Positions 1 through 9,897 of a stretch of 64,000 nucleotides of DNA are shown here, one piece after another. Each line of letters opens with the position of its first letter. Positions within the stretch are counted from its first letter, which is position 1. A model generated the notes under the pieces. That model searched no databases. It had not been told where the DNA came from and worked only from the letters and a program-made list of their open reading frames with translations. Made by a program: the position numbers and the translations under genes. The stretch is from Hofstenia miamia (lineage: Eukaryota > Xenacoelomorpha > Acoela), in NCBI GenBank assembly GCA_004352715.1, contig SCFE01000030.1, positions 775,266 through 839,265 on the forward strand, written 5' to 3'.

Positions 1-600
1 ATATACAGGAAGCCAATTTTCTGATGAGAGGAATAATTTAAAATTATTAATATTTTCAATACACTTTTCACGAGTTTTAATCCATTTCATGTTATTTTTT
101 GGGGTAAACTTATTAACAGGTATAACAGATGAATTATTGAAATTAATTGAATAGTCAGAGATGTCCGTTTTTTTTCTAAAAGGTTGCATTATGCAAAATT
201 CATTTTTTTCGTATTAATACGCAATCTATGCATGTTAAAATAGTTGCTCAATTTTATACAATTCGTTTCAATAACTTTTACAGCTATATCTAAGGATTTA
301 TTTCCACAGTAAACAGATGTATCATCGGCGTATTGTGTTATTTCGCAGTCAGTAATTTCCTTCATGTCATTCACATAAATATTAAAACAGGGGACCTAGT
401 ATGGTTCCTTGAGGTACACCATTATTGACAGACAACCAATTTGAAAAAGTATCATTTAATTTAACTCACTGAAGTCTATTACTTAAGTAATAGATTGCTT
501 CAAAACATTTTTCCTGTATTTAGCGCAAGTAAAGAGTTTGATCTGGAATTCTGTTCATAAATGTAACCAAGTATTGAAAAGTATTATATAGTGGTAATTT
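1..600 (-). pseudogene. non-LTR retrotransposon RT fragment (LINE A)
   Basis: Reading the minus strand from about 600 down to 189 gives pieces of a reverse transcriptase: a finger/palm stretch with SNRLQ, then GVPQGTILGP near 400-430, then the catalytic box YADDT followed by the usual helix (KLSNYFNMHRL). The order and spacing match the palm of CR1/Jockey-type LINE polymerases. The frame is broken between the GVPQG block and YADD, so this is a decayed partial copy that also runs off the window edge. It is distinct from LINE B at 1000-1482, which has its own YADD box. Confidence 0.8.
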
Positions 601-999
601 TTTTGATGAATTTAGAAAACGTTAACATCGTGTTCAAAATGATTAGCTGTCTAGAGAAAAGGATAGACCTAAAGAAAGTTTCTGGAAGAATTTTTATTTG
701 AAATATTTTATTATCTTAAATTGATATCAAGTTTTCTATGAAAAGATCTTTTAGATAAGTAAATATTATATTTGCATAACCGAGGTCACTACATATAAAC
801 AAAGTGGAAAAATTGAGTTGCTATCATTGACATACATCTTATACCCATAGCAAACTTTCGAATTGCTAGTTACTATTAATAGAGTTTTTTTATATTATAG
901 GTGCAAAAATATTTTTTAATATCAATTTTAAAGTTGCACTTGGAATTTCCTGAGAAATTTTTAGGTTTGTGTAGAGTATGTTGGCATAGTTGAAATGAC

Positions 1000-1482
1000 T
1001 TAATATTAGAGTATATATTAATTGGATTTTGCTTTAGTTGGAAGTTTTTCAGAAATTAATTGCTTTAATCGATGTGGCCATTTTTCTAATACATGTAACA
1101 TGATTTAGTTGCTCTTCAAAATTTAGATTTCTGTCAAAAATAATTCGGAGTTATTTAAAAGACTCAACCTGTTTTATTTGAATGCCGTTAAAATTAACTT
1201 TGTATTTTGAGGTATCAGTAGATTTAGTATTTGACTTAATAATTCAGAATTGAGTGTTTAGTGGATTTACTCTTAGTTTTATAGAAGCAAAATATTTAGC
1301 AAGAAAAACACTATTTGCTTCGAGAGTTTTAAATTTCCCGAAAAAGCTGTTATTAGAATTAAATAATGTTGTCATCTGCATATTGTATGACGTCACAAGT
1401 TAATTGCTCGGACAAATCATTTATATCAATATTAAATACTAAGGGACCCAAAATTGTACCCTGCGGAATAACATTTTTAGTA
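1000..1482 (-). pseudogene. LINE B reverse transcriptase, 3' half, split by the 19.6 kb element
   Basis: The minus strand downstream of the insertion encodes IPQGTILGPLVFN and then QYADD, followed by thumb-like sequence (FDRNLNFEEQLNHVTCIRK) at about 1080-1200. The frame is interrupted in places. The upstream half of the same polymerase lies at 21077-21700, on the far side of the element at 1489-21070. When the element and one copy of the 6 bp duplication are ignored, the reading frame passes from SDW on the right side directly into VCTK on the left side, as expected for one RT. Confidence 0.85.
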
Positions 1483-1488
1483 CACACC
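1483..1488. repeat. left target-site duplication of element 1 (CACACC)
   Basis: The hexamer next to the left terminus pairs with CATACC at 21071-21076. One transition separates the two copies. Confidence 0.75.
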
Positions 1489-1943
1489 AGTAGTGTATAT
1501 AGGGGAGGGGAGAACGCACAAAAACGCCTCTGATTGGTCGAGAGCTCATGACGTCACATGTCACGTGACAGACCGTGAATATTGGCGAGGATGATTTAAT
1601 TAGTGACTCATCTCTACTTGACAGCTACTAATGTATTTTTTGACAACTGCTAATTGATTTTCATGGTAATTCATTTACATGCTGAGTCAATTTTTACACT
1701 GTTTTGGTATGACTAATTTCACTTTGTTAATATCACAATTGTTTGCATACATCACGTTAATATATACCTTATTATAACAAATCCTTCTGGGATACGTACA
1801 CATAATATTACAAACTAATTTTCAATTACATGTAAAAACACAGAACGCAATGACAAACCATGCATATCAAATTTTCCATATTTTCAAATGATTGCAGGTA
1901 TAATATAATTTGGGAAAACTTTCAAAACCACATTTCGCATTTG
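1489..1943. repeat. left terminal inverted repeat of element 1
   Basis: This 455 bp block is the inverse of 20625-21070. The outer 110 bp is compact and unusually rich in promoter-type motifs: TGTATATAGGGG, an inverted CCAAT box (CTGATTGGTCGAGAG), TGACGTCA (CRE type) and TCACGTGA (E-box). Right and left copies differ by a 7 bp indel between the CRE and the E-box. The inner part is AT-rich. The TIR ends at GCATTTG, where the two sides diverge. Confidence 0.85.
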
Positions 1944-3211
1944 ACCATGTCATGCAAAATAGGCTGTTAAAATATCATGCATTCTAGGGTTAACAGAAAA
2001 GACAGTAGACCTTGTCTTTAGCAGTAAATACATGCGCTGCCAATTATTTAATAAATGAGTGACATGTAGCAAAGGCATTAATTATGGAGAATGCATACTG
2101 AATGGACAATATCGCTATTAAAAAATGGTCTAAGAACAAAGGATGATAATTTACATCAATAAAATATTGAATGAATTTTCCTTACATTGTATAGATTTAA
2201 AAAATAGATGCATTCAAAAAAGCAGAAAATTCTAAAATTCTATGCCTCCAGGATTTGAGACAGTAAACGTATTACAACTAATAATGTAGTTGTTAAACCA
2301 TAAGAGGAACTATGAAATGCCACTTATATAAAGAAATGAAGTATGGGAACATTTAAGTCAATAATTAGTTCACAAATTAAGTCATTGATTAAATGTGATA
2401 AAACCTTCAGGAGGCCATGGGGTAACAAAAACACATGATGTTGGTACCTTGGTCTAAAAGTTTCTGAGTTATAAGCGGACAAAAAAACACATTTTGCCCT
2501 TTATATAATAGATAAAAATAAACTTATTTGAAAATATTGAAAAATAATTACACAGACTGGACGGTCAGAATTTAAAAAAAATCAATCTTTTTATATAAGC
2601 TTATATGATCTTCATCTAATATCTTAATAAGTTCTTGGTATATCGACTTTTAAATAGATTGTCACCTTTAACTTTTAATGCGATACGAAAATATATTTAA
2701 ATCGTTTCAAATGATTTATTAATAAAATTTGGAATTATAATGCGTGAATTCAGTAAAATTGCATATCATATTAATAATATATACATCTAAGTATTAGATT
2801 ATGAAGTAAAACTCAAAGATGTTATAAAATGGACATTGCATTCATCACTAATTTTCAAATGAAATTTATCTAACTACATCTTATTATTTTACATTTTAAA
2901 ATACTAATGCAATTTAAACAATCTTTATACACTATAATTAATTGCATGTTTATAATTTTTTAAAAATTATTTGCCCACCTTAGCCCTCTTTTGAGTAAAA
3001 AGAAAAAATGTATGACTTCATTTTAATATCACTTTCAATCTTTCCAAAAACTTCACAAGAAAATACATATTAAACCTAAGCCAGACTATATATTTAATAA
3101 CGAATTATAAAACTTTGAAATATATTTAAATAATAAAAATATTTAAATTAACAAAAAAACTTGTTAATAATCTAAAATCAAATTGCAGCAAGTCTACATC
3201 ACTGCAGTGCA
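1944..3211. other. no recognisable gene
   Basis: AT-rich sequence between the left TIR and the tRNA-like segment. Frames on both strands are short and closed and I see no family motif. It may hold decayed element genes. Confidence 0.5.
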
Positions 3212-3279
3212 CAAACAGGCTGGAATCGAACCAGCAATCTCCTATAAATATAGGTGTGTTTCCAAAACACCACTGTTTG
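3212..3279 (-). tRNA. degenerate tRNA-like segment (pseudo-tRNA or SINE head)
   Basis: On the minus strand a 7 bp acceptor stem (CAAACAG with CTGTTTG), a 4 bp D-stem (GTGT/ACAC) enclosing TTTGGAA and a perfect T-arm (GCTGG TTCGATT CCAGC, a B-box) occur in the right order. The anticodon arm is faulty: the possible stems leave a 6- or 8-base loop, so no anticodon can be assigned. At 68 bases it is shorter than a normal tRNA. The A-box region (CAGTGGTG...GG...ACACC) resembles the tRNA-like piece at 55740-55811, suggesting a common source. Confidence 0.4.
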
Positions 3280-3444
3280 CTAAACAAATATGCAGTCTTG
3301 TGCGAAAAGAACGTCGCAAATTTCAAATTTCACGTCAGTGTTTTAATCACAAAATAGTGGTGAACAATGTTTTGCGTTTACGTGGTTATCATAGCCTAAC
3401 GTGAGTCTAAAACATTGCTGTTTGCACGTTTTGTTTTCAAAATA

Positions 3445-3989
3445 ATGGAGGCTAAATAGTCTTCCACAGAGATCCAAAACTTGTTATACAGGATTCAAGG
3501 AAAATTATAAAATAAGCAACATTGCGCTACATCTTTCTCTGCATCAGCATAGAGTTCAGCGAATAATAAAAGCATACAAAGAAGGTCGAAAAGAATACAA
3601 GAAACCATGGGGGCGCTCTCCAAAGTCAACGGAAAAATCCCAACGAAATATGAGACGTCTTGCAGTTCTGTGCCAAAAACAGACATCCAGGCAATAAAGA
3701 AGTGACTGGGCAGATGGACACAAATATATTGACTCCGGCGTCATGTTACAATTTCCAAATTGTCAAGGAATTCATGCAAAATCACGCAATAGCACTGCTG
3801 CCAGAGTGGCCTGCAAGGTAACCAAACCTTAATATTATTGAAAACTTATGGAGCTACCTGAAAGAATGCGTCAGAGAACAAAAAAACTGCGAAAATCTGG
3901 ATGAATTATGGAAAATAGTTGAGGAGCAATTTTATAAAATTCCAGATAAATATATAGAAAAACTTTTTGAAGAATTGAAAGTGTTATAA
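3445..3989 (+). pseudogene. Tc1/mariner transposase relic
   Basis: The start MEAK, a helix-turn-helix region with YKEGRKEYKKPWGRSPKS (like the Tc1 RPRSGRP linker), and the C-terminal block with PNLNIIENLWSYLKECVRE followed by IPDKYIEKL are typical of Tc1 transposases. The last block carries the third acidic residue of the DDE/D triad in NIIENLW. Between the two blocks the catalytic core is deleted, and stops and frame changes interrupt both halves, so it is inactive. It lies inside the 19.6 kb element, so it is a later insertion or passenger. TIRs were not identified. Confidence 0.8.
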
Positions 3990-4362
3990 AACGCTGGTAC
4001 CCTATCAAGTACTAGGTTAATGCCCCTTGCGACTTCAAATAAGATTTTTTAGTTTTTGTTATATTTATTTGCCTAAAATTCCATTTTTTGTTAACGCTCT
4101 TATGTTTTATCGGAATGCGACATTCTTTTCAAACAAGACTGTAACACTATAAAATGGCGAACTTTCAATTAAAAACGATACGTCAATGCAAATTGCAATG
4201 GTAGCATCCTATCCTAAGTAGAAGTGTATTGTAATTCATTACTCAATTTCACAAGAATAAAAAACATTTTAATTCAAATTTTTGCAAACACAGTACAACA
4301 ACAAAACCAAATGTCTCTTTCTTGAGAGGACAATGTGTTTATACTAAGGCAATTTTGTGCTA

Positions 4363-4884
4363 TTACTGTGGACACCTACCACAACCAATCCATTCTGTAC
4401 TTGTTCTTCTGCCTGAACAGCAAGGACACTCATTAAAATTGTCCAAAAATGAACAGTAAATATGCCTGCGAACACCATTAATTCGATTACATTCTGATTT
4501 TAACACAAAATATTCATGTATGATGTAGACAAGATAGGAACCACAACTGCTGTCATCTTGCAGAGGATGATTAAGACAACAAAAAACGTAATTTTTAAAA
4601 TCCCAAATATGAATAGGAAGCATTTTCAAAAAGTTGTCAACTATTTCTTTATGAGCTGTCATACACATTCAATGTAGAATTATTCTTCATTAGCACAATT
4701 GCAGTCCAATGTCCGGATGCACATATCAGTATTACAATAACTTCCAGATTTTTCATGTCTGCAAACAGTCGCAGGAAATCTGTAGTTTTTTTATCAAGGA
4801 TCCCACAAGTGGATCAATAATAGAAAAATTTTCGTACAATCTTATTCAGCAGAGCAAACACAAGACTTCCAGTTAGCCATCCTG
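4363..4884 (-). pseudogene. adenain/Ulp1-like cysteine protease, copy 1 (frameshifted)
   Basis: The minus strand shows the layout of an adenovirus-protease/Ulp1 (clan CE) peptidase: WLTGSL near the start (about 4870), a catalytic His in SGHW (about 4710), an Asp in VYDSS (about 4670), the Gln of the oxyanion hole in HPLQDD and the nucleophile in SSCGSYL (about 4541-4563). A C-terminal tail with CPCC...WIGCGRC resembles a PHD-type zinc finger. The reading frame shifts just after the YDSS block and there is a stop in the N-terminal part, so this copy is probably dead. Proteases of this class process virion proteins in adenoviruses and are standard Polinton genes. It sits next to a tandem second copy. 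Confidence 0.65.
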
Positions 4885-5240
4885 CAGAGAATTAAAAGAT
4901 GAAAGACAATCGTCCAAAAATAAACAGAAAATATGTCTGCAAACATTATTAATTCGATTAAAATACGATTTTAACACAAAATATTCATGTATGATGTATA
5001 CAAGATAGGAACCACAACTGCTGCCATCTTCTTGCAGAGGATGATTAAGACAACAAAAAGAGGAATTTTTAAATTTCCAAATATGATTAAGAAGCATTTT
5101 CAAAAAATCGTCAACTATTTCTTTAAGATGTGATTGTGCACACAATGAATCAATGCCATACAATCAACCCCCTAAATCAATCTCTGATCAGAATCCTTAT
5201 GTACAGGTGCAAATGATAAAATGTCCCACCCCTGTCAAAT
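4873..5240 (-). pseudogene. adenain/Ulp1-like cysteine protease, copy 2 (partial)
   Basis: A second, diverged copy of the neighbouring protease. It keeps GHF-type His (about 5220), GIDSL (Asp), HPLQED and SSCGSYLVYIIHEYF. It lacks the C-terminal zinc-finger tail; instead its frame runs into LQDG, which is the beginning of copy 1. The two are therefore a head-to-tail duplication. The frame upstream of IDSL is broken by stops. Function as for copy 1 by family resemblance only. Confidence 0.55.
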
Positions 5241-6004
5241 TGAACACAACCAAATTCAATGCCTTCCAAAAAACCAAAAATTAATTGGAATAGTGCAAAT
5301 GATAACGTCAATACTAGTCCATGCATTATTATTGGGTCTTTCTTGATATTATATACACTTCAAGCATCCTAAAATTGATTCTTCTGCTGAAGACATTTCA
5401 TCTCCACTTCATGCTAAAATAAGGTTTTCAACCAAATCTACAGCATTGTCATTGTGTGAATTAATTCAATTTATTAGAGTTCTCTTTCTAATAGGAACAC
5501 TGATGTACCCCCAGCTAAGAATGAACTGTCCAATGATTTTCCTTTTAAGAAAGCTGCAAGCACGATAACACGCAAAAAATTTCTTATTAGCAATTTTTTT
5601 CAATTCTATCATGTGACTGCGACTTCAAACACAGTTGATAATTTTAATTTTCTATGAATCAATTAACAACTCATTCCTGCTCTTCTATTGATGAACAAAT
5701 GATCCCTTACACAGGTACATCTTAATTCCAGTATAAGTACTAATAAAGGCTTTCTACATAAAAATTGCCTTGTCAAATTTATATGTAAGAAATATTCTAC
5801 AAGACCAAATTGAAGGCAAATCCTACACTTGTGTAGCATAAAACATGTTGTCATGGCTGCTAGTGATGGTCTCTAAATGTCATTGTTTGAGTTTTGTAAA
5901 CAATTTTCAAATTTTTTTTGAATATACAATAAACCCTTGGTATTTGCTAATATTATTACCATATATAGACATTATAAATTAACCTATAGCAAGTCTCGCG
6001 GGTC
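5241..6004. other. no recognisable gene
   Basis: About 760 AT-rich bases. Only short closed frames; nothing resembling a known family. Confidence 0.5.
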
Positions 6005-6057
6005 TATATAAATCTAAATAGATTTTAAACAAATATTCACAATTTTGTTTTGGAGAG
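6005..6057 (+). promoter_or_regulatory. TATA-type core promoter of the 145-aa ORF
   Basis: TATATAAAT at 6005-6013 lies 45-53 bases before the ATG at 6058, leaving room for a very short leader. Inferred from sequence only. Confidence 0.45.
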
Positions 6058-6495
6058 ATGGAATCAAGTTTAGTTTTTGAATCAAGTTTTGGTAACGCAC
6101 TACAAAAAATCGCTCTATTGGAAGACCAGTTGTGCATATTGAAAAATTTGGGTAAACTAGTAAATTATGAGGATATCCTGCTTACAGACAATAAATTGTT
6201 AAAAGTCCAATTTCACCCATCACAAGCTCAATGTATTTGTGACACTTGTTGGGGAGTTGATCAGGATAATCACATAGATATATCGAGTCTTAAAGGGTTA
6301 TGCGAAGATGATTTCCCACATACACTTGCTTCAGTGAAAATATTAATGACAAACACTGATAAGATATACAAAGACGGCTTTCTAATAGACTCTGCAATTT
6401 CGCAAATTTTTACAATGTTAGAGGATAAAGACAAATGTGTAACACTCTCTCTCAAGCATGGACATTATTTAGAATTGTATATAGTTGATAAATAA
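6058..6495 (+). CDS. 145-aa intronless protein of unknown function (element 1 ORF)
   Basis: A complete ORF starting MESSLVFESSFGNALQKI and ending LELYIVDK. I do not recognise the family. It is acidic to neutral, has an amphipathic N-terminal helix-like segment and a pair of cysteines in CICDTC, with no signal peptide or membrane segment. The stop codon overlaps a poly(A) signal (GATAAATAAAATT), a compact arrangement reminiscent of DNA viruses. A near-identical C-terminal part with the same downstream 450 bp recurs at 13949-14530, so the gene was duplicated together with its flank. Codon changes between copies are few; the C-terminal 40 residues differ at one position or so, which suggests recent duplication or purifying selection. 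Confidence 0.65.
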   Translation: MESSLVFESSFGNALQKIALLEDQLCILKNLGKLVNYEDILLTDNKLLKVQFHPSQAQCICDTCWGVDQDNHIDISSLKGLCEDDFPHTLASVKILMTNTDKIYKDGFLIDSAISQIFTMLEDKDKCVTLSLKHGHYLELYIVDK

Positions 6496-6950
6496 AATTT
6501 AGTTTGTTGAGTGTTTATCTTTTTCATACATACATGTATATGCCTACATCTAATTAAATAACAAAGTACAAGAAAATACTAACATATAGATATTCATCTC
6601 AACATGGGGATATAATTAATTAAACTCGAACCCGTTGAACATAAATATTAACTTGTAAATAAATGTATATAGTTATTTTATATTCTTATAACGATATGTA
6701 CTAGTATTTACATGATATAATTAATTAAACACGTGTGTTGTTGAACATAAATAAACATATGTCTTAAATACTTTGTCTAAAATTATCGTAGTTAGCGGAT
6801 AAATTAGTTGATTAAATCAAGCTAAAACAATAGCAAATATGTATAACTAATCAGTTTTAAAAAACCTTTTTGTCTAAAAATTAGCATGGATTATCAGCTA
6901 AAATTTTTGTTAAAACATTGTCAATTCATATAGTCGTATACATTTGTTAT
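6364..6950 (+). repeat. duplicated block (pair with 13949-14530)
   Basis: From the 3' part of the 145-aa ORF through the following AT-rich spacer, this block matches 13949-14530 at about 95 percent or better. The match fades just before the promoter of the next small gene in each copy, but both copies are followed by a member of the RYG/YLP family, so the unit is [145-aa ORF, spacer, RYG gene]. Confidence 0.85.
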
Positions 6951-7069
6951 ATATTTTTTTTGTTTTTAAAAATTTTTTAGCATCATCTAGCGGTGAATAA
7001 ACTCATTCCTAGCTGAAAAATTATTGGATTCCAGGGTTGAGATCATCTAACTTTTATTGGTTATTGATT

Positions 7070-7144
7070 TTCATTGGCCAACCGATTTTTCAGGGTATAA
7101 GACGATGAAATAGAAAAATTTATCATTAGATCTTTTTTAAAAAA
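7070..7144 (+). promoter_or_regulatory. TATA/initiator promoter of RYG gene A
   Basis: ATTGGCCAACCGAT, then TTTTTCAGGGTATAAGAC (TATA at 7096-7101), then TTTATCATTAGATC (initiator-like TCATTA at 7123-7128) 16 bases before the ATG. The same three blocks at the same spacing precede RYG gene B at 14660-14766, although the genes themselves have diverged; this conservation argues for a real promoter. Confidence 0.6.
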
Positions 7145-7465
7145 ATGTCTTCAAATCCACTCGATATACTTCCTCGTGTTTATCACAAACTAGACAGTGT
7201 GAAGGAATGTCCAAAATTGATAAAGGTGGAGGACCTCGAGGTCCACGTATTGAGAACGATGACGAGATATGGGGAGTCCATACGACTCGATCTAGACAAA
7301 AACGAGTTTTTATATCTTCCAAAAAGATACGCTGCTCAAGTAATTGACAATGATGTTGAGAGCGATCTTATCGGCGGGTTAGTACAACTTACGGAGAAGC
7401 CAAAATTCAAACACCACACGTCTCTTGTTTTCAACAAGATGATTTTCAGACTTTTTAGTTTTTAG
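7145..7465 (+). CDS. small RYG/YLP-signature protein A (106 aa), unknown function
   Basis: An intronless ORF starting MSSNPLDILPRVYHK. Its centre reads MTRYGESIRLDLDKN...YLPKRYA, a signature shared with the ORFs at 14767-14989 (ETRYGHMLKCKLDKN...YLPHAY) and 19897-20274 (MRYGIAVKIKLSN...FLPRRY). Alternating hydrophobic strands around a Y-G and a later L-P-x-R-Y suggest a small beta-barrel such as an OB fold, which would fit a nucleic-acid-binding protein; that is an inference. Similar short proteins recur in invertebrate mobile DNA as far as I recall. It is preceded by a well-formed TATA/initiator promoter shared with copy B. No membrane segment or signal peptide. Confidence 0.6.
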   Translation: MSSNPLDILPRVYHKLDSVKECPKLIKVEDLEVHVLRTMTRYGESIRLDLDKNEFLYLPKRYAAQVIDNDVESDLIGGLVQLTEKPKFKHHTSLVFNKMIFRLFSF

Positions 7466-7614
7466 TGCGCAAAAATAGTGTGATTTTAAAGTATATCGGT
7501 TTTTCATTATTTTCACATAAACTTTACTATATTTTTTAAAAAAAATAGCTAGAACTTTTTTGGGTAATTAGCTAAATGAAAATTCATAATATAAATGTTA
7601 CATGTAATTTTAGC
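7466..7614. other. AT-rich spacer with Merlin target site
   Basis: Ends with ATTTTAGC (7607-7614), the left 8 bp target duplication of Merlin 1. Confidence 0.6.
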
Positions 7615-7956
7615 GGCGATATATCAGAATAGACGACTCCGATTTTTTCAATTTTTTTTACGTCACTAGATGCAGTTTTTTATTTTGATATCAAATCTGA
7701 AATTTTTTTCCGAACCGTTCATTATTTCAAAAGTTATTAAACTTTGAAATATAGCCTGTCCCTTAATGTTTCTATAGTGATTAATAAAAGATGGCGCCGT
7801 TATATATGACAATTCATTTGAAATCGTAGTTATTTAATGCATTGCAAACAGGAATGTTAAATGATTGATAGCAAATAGTTGACAAAATTTTAAATAAACA
7901 CCTTTTTAATTAAATAATTTTATATATGAATTAATAATTGTTTTGATTAAATGGGT

Positions 7957-8034
7957 GGCTCTGAAAAGAGCCGATTAAAAGGAGAATAGCTCTGAAAAGA
8001 GCTGATTAAAAGAAGGATAGCTCTGAAAAGAGCT
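7957..8034 (-). other. three tandem histone-type stem-loops (inverted arm)
   Basis: Read on the minus strand: AGCTCT-TTTC-AGAGCT (8019-8034), AGCTCT-TTTC-AGAGCT (7988-8003) and GGCTCT-TTTC-AGAGCC followed by ACCC (7957-7972). Each is a perfect 6 bp stem with the TTTC loop of metazoan histone mRNA 3' ends. They mirror those at 9279-9294 and 9904-9950. Confidence 0.8.
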
Positions 8035-8100
8035 GATTGAAATGCAGCATTACAATGGATAAACCAAACTAAAAAGATGGCGTCGTTAAAATTGAAATTC

Positions 8101-8219
8101 AAAGAATCTGATTAGTTGTTTGCAAACAGTTGCTCAATGCAAAGATTCTGATTAGCTGCTTGCAAACATTTGCTCAATGCAAAGATTCTGATTAGCTGCT
8201 TCCAAATAATTTGCGCAGC
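8101..8219 (+). repeat. three 40 bp direct repeats upstream of the Merlin 1 transposase
   Basis: The unit AAAGATTCTGATTAGCTGCT plus TGCAAACATTTGCTCAATGC repeats at exactly 40 bp spacing (8101, 8141, 8181), the last copy ending just before the ATG at 8225. TTGCAAA/TTTGCTCAATG resemble C/EBP- or octamer-like sites. The position suggests promoter repeats or transposase-binding sites. Confidence 0.8.
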
Positions 8220-8224
8220 TCCAG

Positions 8225-9263
8225 ATGTTTACCTTAAAAATTATCATTTACTGTATGTCTCACTGGAGGATAGTAAACCTTTTGAGCAGCAATGATGCTG
8301 CAGTTGCTTTTTGTAAGCGAGAACATCTTTTGGTCTCTCGTCGTCGCTGTGGGGTTTGTCGGAGGTGGATGACTCTTTTCAACTCAGCTCGTGAAGTGGA
8401 TGGATATGTTTTGCGGTGTCCTCGATGTAAGCGAACTTGCTCTTCACGTGTTGGGACTTTGTTTTCAAGGTCAAAGCTGGAGCTCCGTGTACTTTTAGCC
8501 ATCATTTGGTACTTCATTCTGGAAGTTCCCGTCACCAGAACTGCAGATATTTTAATCGGCTCTTTTCAGAGCCACCCATTTAATCAAAACAATTATTAAT
8601 TCNNNNNNNNNNNNNNNNNNNNNNNNNNNNNNNNNNNNNNNNNNNNNNNNNNNNNNNNNNNNNNNNNNNNNNNNNNNNNNNNNNNNNNNNNNNNNNNNNN
8701 NNNNNNNNNNNNNNNNNNNNNNNNNNNNNNNNNNNNNNNNNNNNNNNNNNNNNNNNNNNNNNNNNNNNNNNNNNNNNNNNNNNNNNNNNNNNNNNNNNNN
8801 NNNNNNNNNNNNNNNNNNNNNNNNNNNNNNNNNNNNNNNNNNNNNNNNNNNNNNNNNNNNNNNNNNNNNNNNNNNNNNNNNNNNNNNNNNNNNNNNNNNN
8901 NNNNNNNNNNNNNNNNNNNNNNNNNNNNNNNNNNNNNNNNNNNNNNNNNNNNNNNNNNNNNNNNNNNNNNNNNNNNNNNNNNNNNNNNNNNNNNNNNNNN
9001 NNNNNNNNNNNNNNNNNGTGTACAAACACAGCACTGTGAATCATTCGCGGAATTTTGTTGATCCCGTGACCAATGTCACCACCAATCATATTGAATCCAT
9101 GTGGTCTCGTGCAAAGAAAAGGATGAAGGCGATTAATGGAACTCGTTCGCATATGTTGGCATCACATCTGGATGAGTTCATGTGGCGAGAACTATTTGCA
9201 TTGCCTGGAATGGATGCCTTGGCCAACTTCCTTCAGCATACCAGCTTGGTTTATCCATTGTAA
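8225..9263 (+). CDS. Merlin 1 transposase (ISXO2-like), interrupted by N gap
   Basis: Catalyses cut-and-paste movement of Merlin elements in the nucleus. The N-terminal part (8225-8550) has a zinc ribbon, CGVC...CPRC, and the usual LEVPVTRTADIL helix-turn-helix start. The C-terminal part (9018-9263) reads VNHSRNFVDP...TNHIESMWSRAKKR, where the Glu of NHIE is the third acidic residue of the DDE site, and ends DEFMWRE...LVYPL. The first catalytic Asp residues would be in the gap at 8603-9017. At 8551 the frame leaves the transposase and enters a 55 bp inverted copy of 7925-7980 before the gap; this is probably a contig end misextended through the inverted repeat rather than a real truncation. 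The start at 8225 or the later Met at 8258 are both possible. Histone-like stem-loop follows 15 bases after the stop. Confidence 0.8.
8558..8573 (+). other. histone-type stem-loop (in contig-end copy)
   Basis: GGCTCT-TTTC-AGAGCC followed by ACCCA, identical to the canonical animal histone 3' element. The surrounding 55 bases are an exact inverse of 7925-7980 abutting the N gap, so this copy may be an assembly artefact. Confidence 0.5.
8603..9017. other. assembly gap (415 N)
   Basis: Unsequenced; should contain the middle of the Merlin 1 transposase. Confidence 1.
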
Positions 9264-9278
9264 TGCTGCATTTCAATC

Positions 9279-9294
9279 AGCTCTTTTCAGAGCT
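9279..9294 (+). other. histone-type stem-loop after Merlin 1 transposase stop
   Basis: AATC then AGCTCT-TTTC-AGAGCT then ATCC, beginning 15 bases after the TAA at 9261-9263. The perfect 6 bp stem and TTTC loop match the SLBP-binding hairpin of replication-dependent histone mRNAs except that the basal pair is A-T instead of G-C. Confidence 0.8.
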
Positions 9295-9307
9295 ATCCTT
9301 CTTTTAA

Positions 9308-9897
9308 CCCCTTAACTGTTACATTTTTCAAACTTATCCAACAGTAAATGTCAGGTTTTTTTATAGAAAATCATGAAAATTTAACTTAGATTGAGAAACC
9401 TTCCTTTATTCGCCTAAACAACAACAAAACAATATATAAACTATAGTATATAAAGTATAAACTAGTGTTAACATTGGTTCATAAATTAACAATGTCTCAA
9501 TAATGTTTTTTGGTGTGAAAGTTCTCAAAGCAGGGTACAACACAGAGACCAACATTACAAGTTCGACAACGATATCTACTTTCTCTACGCTTGCCATTCT
9601 TTTTACATACAACACATTGCCATTGAGCATTTTTTTATTTGCTGTGGCTGGTACAAAATCAGGAAAATGCCTCTCAGTCAATCGGAGAGGGTTTGGTTCT
9701 AAGTTTGGTCTACCACAACGCTTTTGAATTGACAATGGTACATGATATTTTTCAATAGCCAATATTGAGGTTTTACAGCTAAAGAAACTCGTAGATTTGA
9801 TCTAGAGGTGGGTCTGTCACAAAAACGTATATATACGTGCTTAACAACACGGGATAATTTCCGTAAACGTATATATACGTGCTTAACAGTTAAGGGG
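9308..9897 (-). mobile_element. piggyBac-superfamily derivative inserted in Merlin 1
   Basis: TTAA duplications at 9304-9307 and 9898-9901 bound a 590 bp element with a perfect 14 bp TIR (CCCCTTAACTGTTA / TAACAGTTAAGGGG). The minus strand encodes the C-terminus of a piggyBac transposase: RLTERHFPDFVPAT, then, after a slip in an A-run near 9632, the cysteine-rich domain CVVCKKNGKR...YRCRTCNVGLC...PCFENFHT. The catalytic core is absent, so it is a non-autonomous deletion derivative. A palindromic 24 bp subterminal motif (AAACGTATATATACGTGCTTAACA) occurs twice near the right end (about 9824 and 9872). It splits the array of stem-loops of Merlin 1, so it is younger than that array. Confidence 0.88.
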
